Source: Rhodospirillaceae bacterium (GTDB lineage: Bacteria > Pseudomonadota > Alphaproteobacteria > MPNO01 > UBA2964). From it: 16,460 nt of DNA. Each line of letters begins with the position of its first letter. Positions within the stretch are counted from its first letter, which is position 1. This document shows, one piece after another, positions 8,286 through 14,312 of this stretch. The notes under the pieces were generated by a model that had not been told where the DNA came from, made no database searches, and saw nothing but the letters and a program-made list of their open reading frames with translations. A program made the translations under genes and the position numbers. The stretch spans positions 13,457 through 29,916 of the forward strand of contig PATI01000014.1 of assembly GCA_002712335.1 (NCBI GenBank), in the 5' to 3' direction.

Positions 8286-9731
8286 TTAGTTAGTTGCATT
8301 GGGCCGAGTGAGTCTTATTAAAGAAAACATCATAAGGGTTGCCATAATCAGAGGGATCAGGGCGAAGGTGTAAGCGGCCGTAACAGCGGGGCCGACTTCC
8401 GAAGCTGTGGTCGCATTTCCTAACCCTGCCAGATTAGTAACCAATCCAGCGATAGCGGCACCGAATGCAGTACCAAGAGAACGGATAGACGTCATCGCAG
8501 CGGAAGTAGTCCTCTCTTCACCTTTCACAGCCTGTGACATAGTCCTTGCGATAAGATGAACATTTTGCATGCCCATACCAAATCCCATTACAAAAGAAGC
8601 CACCGTCAAGACCATTAGGAGTGGTTGCATGGCCGTAATTGAGACGCCTATTAACCCTAATATCATAAATATGGGTCCTAACCTAAGGGCCACTAACTCC
8701 TTTGATCCATTCCAACCTGAAACAACAAAGGTACCAGCCGTCCAGCCTCCAGAAATAACCAAACTGATCAAACTTACGAAAATTGGATCTACCCCGTGGA
8801 CAACCTGCAATAACAACGGCAATAAAAGAGGTACGGTTGTATGAACCATGCCAACCAGGAGTATTATCCAAAGAGCTAACCCCACAGGAGAAAATATTGA
8901 TAAGGCACGGCTAGGGTAGAGCTTATTTTTTGAACGCTGATCGAGTTTAAACGCCAACCAAATCAAAAATAACGCCATAACAATCATAATAAAAATAAAA
9001 TAAATATTGTTGTCTCTCCCGGCCAAGGCCACGCAAAACACTCCACCGCTGAGGATTAAAAGCCGGAATAATGGCAAATGATTCTTTTTATCCGATTTTT
9101 CTTCATTGGGTAGTTGGTCAGGTAGGTACCTTAGGGCAAGAAATGCAAAGACTATTATAATTGGAACCATACTCCAGAAAGACCCTCTCCACCAATCTAT
9201 CTGAGCAAAAAGTCCGCCCATTACTGGACCCAAAAGCTGCGCTGCCATCCATGTTGCCTGATAAGCAGCAAGCATTTTTTTACGAAGTGATTCATCAAAC
9301 AAACCACTTATTAAAGCCATCCCCCCACCAACAACTAATCCGCTAGCTAGTCCCTGAAGACCTCTAAAAATATTTAGAAGCAACATATCTGGAGAAAATG
9401 CGCAACCAATAGTGCCAGCTAAAAATGCTAGAGCACTAGCACCATAACCTAAGCGAACGCCAAGGCAATTCCACAGGGGTCCAACACATGCCGCCCCAAT
9501 TATTGATCCGATAGTGTAGAGCATAGCCGGCCAGGTGTAGTAGCCAGCGCCTCCGATGTCGGCCACAACAGTTGGCATTATAATAGCAATTACGAGTATC
9601 TGCAGGGCATGCAGGCAAACACCCAGTATTATTAAAACAGAGTAAATACTTCGACCATCGCGAAATAAATCACCCCAGCGGGCCTTTGGATTTTGATTTT
9701 CAGCCTTTATCGTGTTCTTGTTGTTCATCAT
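8286..9731 (-). CDS. MFS transporter
   Basis: This 481-residue integral membrane transporter of the major facilitator superfamily has 12 to 14 predicted helices by eye. TM1 lies at about 31-55 after a hydrophilic N-terminus of about 28 residues. Motif B-like RGLQGLASG is at 123-131, and a motif C-like LLGPVMGG at 166-173 suggests a proton antiporter related to drug or metabolite exporters. The motif A loop (GPLWNCLGVRLGYG, 84-97) is degenerate. It is clearly different from the EmrB-type protein at 4503-6050 and has no adaptor partner. The start has two adjacent ATG codons (9731 and 9728) with only a weak AAGA upstream. It diverges from the flavin reductase gene across 73 bases, so shared control is likely. 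The substrate and direction of transport are not readable from the sequence. Confidence 0.88.
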   Translation of the reverse strand: MMNNKNTIKAENQNPKARWGDLFRDGRSIYSVLIILGVCLHALQILVIAIIMPTVVADIGGAGYYTWPAMLYTIGSIIGAACVGPLWNCLGVRLGYGASALAFLAGTIGCAFSPDMLLLNIFRGLQGLASGLVVGGGMALISGLFDESLRKKMLAAYQATWMAAQLLGPVMGGLFAQIDWWRGSFWSMVPIIIVFAFLALRYLPDQLPNEEKSDKKNHLPLFRLLILSGGVFCVALAGRDNNIYFIFIMIVMALFLIWLAFKLDQRSKNKLYPSRALSIFSPVGLALWIILLVGMVHTTVPLLLPLLLQVVHGVDPIFVSLISLVISGGWTAGTFVVSGWNGSKELVALRLGPIFMILGLIGVSITAMQPLLMVLTVASFVMGFGMGMQNVHLIARTMSQAVKGEERTTSAAMTSIRSLGTAFGAAIAGLVTNLAGLGNATTASEVGPAVTAAYTFALIPLIMATLMMFSLIRLTRPNATN

Positions 9732-9804
9732 TCTTGGAATTTTTTAATAATGATGCCTTCAATTGGATGGTCAGGAAAGAGTATATGACGAATAGGAGAA
9801 TTAA

Positions 9805-10485
9805 ATGTTCTATGACACAGAAAAAAATGATCACGGTTTGGAATATAATCCATTCAAATCACTCGTTGTTCCTAGGGCAATTGGCTGGCTTTCCACCCTG
9901 AGTCCAGAGGGGGTCGTCAATCTCGCTCCTTTCAGCCAGTGGACAATGCTAAATTTTGATCCTCCACATGTAATGATTTCAGCTGGAGCCCACCCAGACC
10001 GTAATCGTTTAAAAGACACCGTTTGGAATATAGAGCAAACGGGTGAATTTGTCTTCAACATGGCAACTTATGAGCTTCGTGAAGAAGTTAATCTTTCTTC
10101 AAACTTTGTCGGCCCGGAGGTAGATGAACTCGAAATGGCTGGTCTAACACCAGCTCCATCAAAGATGGTCCAACCGCCACGAGTTGCGGAATCACCAGTA
10201 CATATGGAGTGTTGTTGGTTTACAACACTAACCCTACCAGCCAATTCACCAGGCCATAATAGTAGTTTAGTGATTGGCAAAGTATTAGGTGTTCATATAG
10301 ATGACGAATACCTTAATGACGAAGGAAAAGTTGATGTCATCAAAATTCGTCCACTTGCGCGGATGGGATATTATGATTACACATCAGTCGACTCGATATT
10401 CTCAATGCCCCCCTTGGACGAAGGGGAACTAGCCAAACGCCGGCGTGTCGGACTAGTCGGAGAGGCAAGCCCAAAAAAAGATTAA
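9805..10485 (+). CDS. Flavin reductase-like (FMN-binding split-barrel) protein
   Basis: This is a 226-residue soluble protein of the flavin reductase-like domain family (DIM6/NTAB group). Members bind FMN and either reduce flavin with NAD(P)H to feed a two-component monooxygenase, or act as standalone flavoenzymes. The family pattern is clear: PRAIGWLSTLSPEGVVNLAP near 23-42, DPPHVMISAG near 52-61, and the central segment TGEFVFNMATYELREEVNLSS. The ATG at 9805 is supported by GGAG at 9795-9798. The charged C-terminal tail (about 205-226) looks disordered. No oxygenase component lies in the window, so any monooxygenase partner must be encoded elsewhere. A role supplying reduced flavin to prFMN chemistry for the neighbouring UbiD-type enzyme is possible but speculative. 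It converges on the crotonase gene with a 9-base gap. Confidence 0.88.
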   Translation: MFYDTEKNDHGLEYNPFKSLVVPRAIGWLSTLSPEGVVNLAPFSQWTMLNFDPPHVMISAGAHPDRNRLKDTVWNIEQTGEFVFNMATYELREEVNLSSNFVGPEVDELEMAGLTPAPSKMVQPPRVAESPVHMECCWFTTLTLPANSPGHNSSLVIGKVLGVHIDDEYLNDEGKVDVIKIRPLARMGYYDYTSVDSIFSMPPLDEGELAKRRRVGLVGEASPKKD

Positions 10486-10494
10486 CAGATTATT

Positions 10495-11331
10495 TTACTC
10501 AACATCAGGCCGCTTGTATTTCAAGTTTGGACCCCCTTTTTGTGAATTCAGGTAAGAATCAACATCACCTAGTGGGTCCATTGCACGCCTCAACCGTTGG
10601 CCTACCAATTGATCTAGCTGAAGTGCCTGTGATAGAGACAAATCACGCCCCATCTGCACTGTAATTTTGGAATGTTCTAATGGCGCTAAATGTCTAGACC
10701 CTAAACCACGAGCTATATCCGTCACAGTTTCCTCGAGTTTACTAGCGGGTACGGATTTAGAGATGACACCCCAACGATCAGCCTCTGTGCCAGAAATATT
10801 CTGGCCCACAAGTTGCATCAGTGTGACCTTTTTCAGTGGTATAGAACCGTGCACCAGCGTGCTGGTCACAAGCTGACCAAAACTCCCTCTTAATATTTCT
10901 GGCATACCAAACTGCGCATCATCCGCTGCGAAGACCAAATCATGACAGTTCATAATTCCAAGAGCACCCCCCAAACAGTATCCATGCACTTGTGCAATCA
11001 AAATTCTGGGAAACTCGCGTAACGCCTCCGCAAGCTGTATCGTTGGCGTTGGACGGTCCCAGTCAAGTAATCCGGAATTACTTACTGACCTTAAAAAATG
11101 TAAATCTAGCCCGGCACTATAAACAGATCCCGCGCCACGGGTAATGACAGCTTTGATTTCTCTATCAGCACGAATTTTCTCAAGTGCCTCAAAAAAAGCA
11201 CTAACAATAGATTCATTTAATGCGTTACGTTTTCTAGGTCTATTGAAGGTTATTCGTGCCACCCCCGCTTCCTCTAGGCTTTCCAGAAACAGTTCCGGCC
11301 ACTCTTTCAATTTTATCCAGTTATTCAACAT
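10495..11331 (-). CDS. Enoyl-CoA hydratase/isomerase (crotonase) family protein
   Basis: This 278-residue crotonase-fold enzyme acts on an acyl-CoA thioester. The oxyanion-hole segments are visible at YSAGLDL (71-77) and YCLGGALG (118-125). Glu145 in FGMPEILRG matches the second catalytic glutamate of enoyl-CoA hydratase. The first one (GGCE in hydratases) is Gly125 here. A single retained glutamate is also found in hydroxycinnamoyl-CoA hydratase-lyases and some isomerases, so simple hydratase activity is uncertain. GGGAG lies 6 bases before the ATG. The gene starts 19 bases after the UbiD-family stop and is probably co-transcribed, which suggests that a decarboxylated or unsaturated acid is handled as its CoA ester. 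No CoA ligase is present in the window. Confidence 0.9.
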   Translation of the reverse strand: MLNNWIKLKEWPELFLESLEEAGVARITFNRPRKRNALNESIVSAFFEALEKIRADREIKAVITRGAGSVYSAGLDLHFLRSVSNSGLLDWDRPTPTIQLAEALREFPRILIAQVHGYCLGGALGIMNCHDLVFAADDAQFGMPEILRGSFGQLVTSTLVHGSIPLKKVTLMQLVGQNISGTEADRWGVISKSVPASKLEETVTDIARGLGSRHLAPLEHSKITVQMGRDLSLSQALQLDQLVGQRLRRAMDPLGDVDSYLNSQKGGPNLKYKRPDVE

Positions 11332-11350
11332 AAATAACTCCCACTACGTG

Positions 11351-12964
11351 CTAACTTTTTTTGATTGGCTTTCCATCCGGCGTACTTCGTCGACCGATCA
11401 GTTTTTTACCGGTTTTAAAATATTGTCCAGTAACCGCAAACTCTGCTTCCTCCTGATTTTCGTTGGTCCATTCTGTTAAGGGATAACCGAACCATGGTGA
11501 TTTTAGATCAAGCTTGGGAAGGTTAAGTATATCCCACCGATCTTTAGCCGCTCTCATAAAATCTTCCCTAGGCAGCGAAACAGGCAAGTAGGGGTGTTCT
11601 CTGCACGCATTTATCAACATTGTCGATGTGCCCTGTCCATCCGGATAAGCAAACTGCCTTGGGTTTTCTGATGGCGTCACTGACGGGTCTAGCCTTGGCA
11701 CCTTTCCTCTTACGATTTCAACATCACGGTGTGGCTGCATGCTGTAAGATAGTGCCCATAAAACTGCATCCATTGAATCTGGATCGACATCAGAGTCAAC
11801 AGCGATAAACATTTTACCCAAAGAGGCATCAAATGCGGCAGCAGCCCGCAACGCCTGCCAAGGCTGTCCCAGTTCAGGTCGGTCTAATTGTATAACGAAG
11901 AGCATATTACAGCTGGCCATTTCATGACATGCTACTTTAACAACCGAAGGGATATTACATGATGTCCGAAGATGATTTGTGTAAATACCATCGAATGCTG
12001 CCTTGCGCATGACCGTACTTTCACTAGGTGGAAACTCACTGACGATACCCTGATAGATCGGGTTTTTCCGATGGCTTATCGCTTTAATTTCAAAAACTTT
12101 TTCCATCTTTCTTGGGCCAAGATAGCCGCTGGCCTCACCGAATGGCGCCTCCGGTTCAAGAATATCGGTTCGGATAATACCCTCCATAACTATTTCTGCA
12201 TGCGCTGGAACAACACAGTCGAAAGTCTCGGCTTGAACGACCTCTATAGGCGCCCCATTAAGGGCTCCTGCTATTCCAAATTCATCAACACCGTAGGGTA
12301 CTTTTGCTGCTGCAGCCATTAGCAAAGCCGGAGGTCCTCCAACAAACACCGCCACCTCAAGATGCTTTCCCATCCTTCGCGCTTTCTCCCATTGAATTGC
12401 AAGATGCTGGGTGGACACATCCGTAGCACACCCAATTCGATCTGGCGCTTTAATCATACCGCGGTAAATTCCTGTATTGTAACCGCCATTTTCTGGATCT
12501 CGACTAACCCAGACACCTGCGGTTAAAAATGGAGCAGGATCAAACCCTGGTGTAGAAACCAAATGTGGAAATCGATCTGCACCTTGGCCCAGATTAGGTT
12601 CTTTCAGGATCACTTCCTTTACAGTTGCATCTTTGCTATCAACGAGAGTGGGCACTAGATGGTTCCCGTGTACAGAGGCCCATTTCTTGCCAATCTCATC
12701 CGGGCCAACACCTAGTGCTGCCCCATAGATAACGCGAGAACTACCAAGAGCACCTAAGAGAACAGAGGCTTCAAAATTTATGCCGCGCGCATCAGTTACA
12801 TTTTTGAACCAGAATGCTTTCCGTTGAGGCTCCGCCAAACCCCGGAACTGCAAACGCACGAGGGGTACAAGTTCAGTGTCTTTACTAATCTCATCATCAA
12901 TTACATAAAGTAGATCGCGACGAGTGAGTTCTTCAATGTAGTCGCGTAAATCACGATAGGGCAT
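11351..12964 (-). CDS. UbiD-family prenyl-FMN-dependent decarboxylase
   Basis: This 537-residue soluble enzyme of the UbiD superfamily carries out reversible, non-oxidative decarboxylation of aromatic or alpha,beta-unsaturated acids using prenylated FMN and a divalent metal plus K+. By comparison with Fdc1, the metal and phosphate ligands are Asn163 (NTGIYR), His187 (STQH) and Glu246 (QAETFD). The catalytic Arg-Glu-Glu set is Arg168, Glu272 and Glu277 (EAPFGE). All are present, so an active enzyme is expected. The N-terminus MPYRDLRDYIEEL is typical and supports ATG 12964. The cofactor-making partner UbiX is absent from the window and must act in trans. It is first in a two-gene operon with the crotonase and diverges from the amidohydrolase at 13216. 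The substrate is unknown. A ubiquinone role is less likely given the context. Confidence 0.94.
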   Translation of the reverse strand: MPYRDLRDYIEELTRRDLLYVIDDEISKDTELVPLVRLQFRGLAEPQRKAFWFKNVTDARGINFEASVLLGALGSSRVIYGAALGVGPDEIGKKWASVHGNHLVPTLVDSKDATVKEVILKEPNLGQGADRFPHLVSTPGFDPAPFLTAGVWVSRDPENGGYNTGIYRGMIKAPDRIGCATDVSTQHLAIQWEKARRMGKHLEVAVFVGGPPALLMAAAAKVPYGVDEFGIAGALNGAPIEVVQAETFDCVVPAHAEIVMEGIIRTDILEPEAPFGEASGYLGPRKMEKVFEIKAISHRKNPIYQGIVSEFPPSESTVMRKAAFDGIYTNHLRTSCNIPSVVKVACHEMASCNMLFVIQLDRPELGQPWQALRAAAAFDASLGKMFIAVDSDVDPDSMDAVLWALSYSMQPHRDVEIVRGKVPRLDPSVTPSENPRQFAYPDGQGTSTMLINACREHPYLPVSLPREDFMRAAKDRWDILNLPKLDLKSPWFGYPLTEWTNENQEEAEFAVTGQYFKTGKKLIGRRSTPDGKPIKKS

Positions 12965-12994
12965 TTGGGCAACCTGTATTAATTTTTGAAATTA

Positions 12995-13012
12995 GATTAA
13001 TCGATCTTAATC
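12995..13012. promoter_or_regulatory. Inverted repeat upstream of the UbiD-family gene
   Basis: Perfect arms GATTAA (12995-13000) and TTAATC (13007-13012) are separated by six bases, 30 bases upstream of the UbiD-family start. The position fits a promoter or operator site controlling the UbiD-crotonase operon. It is short and AT-rich, so chance is not excluded. Confidence 0.4.
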
Positions 13013-13092
13013 CGGCGTTGGATGCATGTCACACATTTGGTGTATGAAATGCAAGGCATGGACACAAGCTAAGTTCGTTCCTACAATCCCAC

Positions 13093-13114
13093 TATTAAAA
13101 TTGTGGTTTTAATA
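13093..13114. promoter_or_regulatory. Inverted repeat in the UbiD/amidohydrolase spacer
   Basis: Perfect 8-bp arms TATTAAAA (13093-13100) and TTTTAATA (13107-13114) surround a six-base centre TTGTGG. The repeat sits near the middle of the 251-base divergent spacer, about 100 bases from the GTG start at 13216. It is a plausible dimeric regulator site. There is no T-run placement that would make it a terminator for a known gene. Confidence 0.4.
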
Positions 13115-13215
13115 TTTTATAGCTTAAAAAAAATAGAGGCAGAATACTTGAACAACAAGCATGCAGATAAAGCACGTACATAGTAACTTCCTCTAGCAGT
13201 TTTGGAGATTTGAAA

Positions 13216-14280
13216 GTGTCTATTATTGATGCAGATACCCACATAGATGAATCCGAGAGCACCTGGGCCAAGTTAGTCGGTACCGAATACGAAAAATATA
13301 TTCCGGTAACAGTCAATATGCCCTCAGAAGTAAATCAGCATGCTGGCTACCGAGGACTAGACACGCGGATGTGGCTTGTTGAAAACCACATGCAAAATCG
13401 AGCAATTCGGGACGAGATCAACCACCCTCTTCGTGTCTATCGAGAGCTTGAAGATGTGCCTGGAAGGATAGCTCATATGGACCAAATGGGTGTCGAGGTT
13501 CAGGTAATTTTTCCTACATTTTTCATTCGATATACCACCGAAAATGCTGAGGCAGAATGGGCGCTCACCACAACATATAATCGCTGGCTTGCTGAAAAAT
13601 GTTCCAAAACGGATGGCCGACTTCGCTGGGCAGCAATGCTTCCATTTATGCGTCCCGAGGCTGCCGCGGAGGAACTCCGTTGGGCTAAGGATAATGGTGC
13701 CTGTGGTTTTTTTAAGCGTGGTTTTGATTTAAATCGTACCGTTGTTGACCCACATTTTTTTCCTGTATATGAGGAAGCAAGTGCACTTGATTTACCCATG
13801 TGTATTCACACCGGACACCCGATAACTGACGATGAATGGGACCGAGGCTTTCCCATAATGCATTCATTTACAGAGATCGTAACTTCTAATTTACCAGAAA
13901 GGTTCCCCAATCTTCGTTTCGGTTTTATTGAGGCTGGTGCCTCATGGATACCCTACATGGTTTCTCAGGTGGGTGCTCGGACGCGACAAGCAGAACGGGG
14001 GCAGGAGAAGGTTCTGCCTGAACTTTATGATCTTGCACCAGACCTTTTTCAGAAAAACAGGGCCTTTATCACAATAGATCTAATCGACGATGTTGCGAAT
14101 ATTCTTAAATTTGGCACTGAAGACAATTTGATGATTGGCACTGACTATAGCCATACTGATATTTCAGCCAATCTTGACGCCTTCCAAGGCGTCCAAGAAT
14201 GGGTCAACGACGGCAGAATAACTGACAGTCAAGCCCGTAAACTTTTGATTGATAATGCAAAGGGATTTTATGGGATTTAA
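13216..14280 (+). CDS. Amidohydrolase-2 family (ACMSD-like) metal-dependent hydrolase/decarboxylase
   Basis: This 354-residue TIM-barrel protein belongs to the amidohydrolase-2 family, whose members decarboxylate or hydrolyse small carboxylated compounds. The GTG at 13216 is chosen because GGAG (13204-13207) lies 8 bases upstream; an in-frame TTG at 13210 would leave only 2 bases. Likely metal ligands are Asp7 and His9 (DADTH), His198 (CIHTG) and Asp310 (IGTDYSHTD). Where many relatives have a GH motif, this protein has Glu239 in FIEAGASW. This is a distinct subgroup, and the protein differs clearly from the frameshifted paralogue at 7304. It diverges from the UbiD-crotonase operon and ends 32 bases before the convergent copA. 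Related catabolic function with the UbiD operon is inferred from placement only. Confidence 0.9.
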   Translation: MSIIDADTHIDESESTWAKLVGTEYEKYIPVTVNMPSEVNQHAGYRGLDTRMWLVENHMQNRAIRDEINHPLRVYRELEDVPGRIAHMDQMGVEVQVIFPTFFIRYTTENAEAEWALTTTYNRWLAEKCSKTDGRLRWAAMLPFMRPEAAAEELRWAKDNGACGFFKRGFDLNRTVVDPHFFPVYEEASALDLPMCIHTGHPITDDEWDRGFPIMHSFTEIVTSNLPERFPNLRFGFIEAGASWIPYMVSQVGARTRQAERGQEKVLPELYDLAPDLFQKNRAFITIDLIDDVANILKFGTEDNLMIGTDYSHTDISANLDAFQGVQEWVNDGRITDSQARKLLIDNAKGFYGI

Positions 14281-14312
14281 AAACAAACATTAGGCCACCG
14301 TGTACCCATACC

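Noticed and set aside
9730..9740. ATTC/GAAT inverted repeat in the MFS/flavin reductase spacer
   Set aside because: The arms are only 4 bases and overlap the MFS start codon, so chance is a sufficient explanation.
13210..13215. TTG at 13210 as start of the second amidohydrolase
   Set aside because: GGAG would be only 2 bases away. GTG 13216 has 8-base spacing and begins directly at the first barrel strand.
13095..13316. 73-residue open frame on the minus strand across the UbiD/amidohydrolase spacer
   Set aside because: It overlaps the start of the second amidohydrolase, shows no domain, and covers the inverted repeat at 13093-13114.
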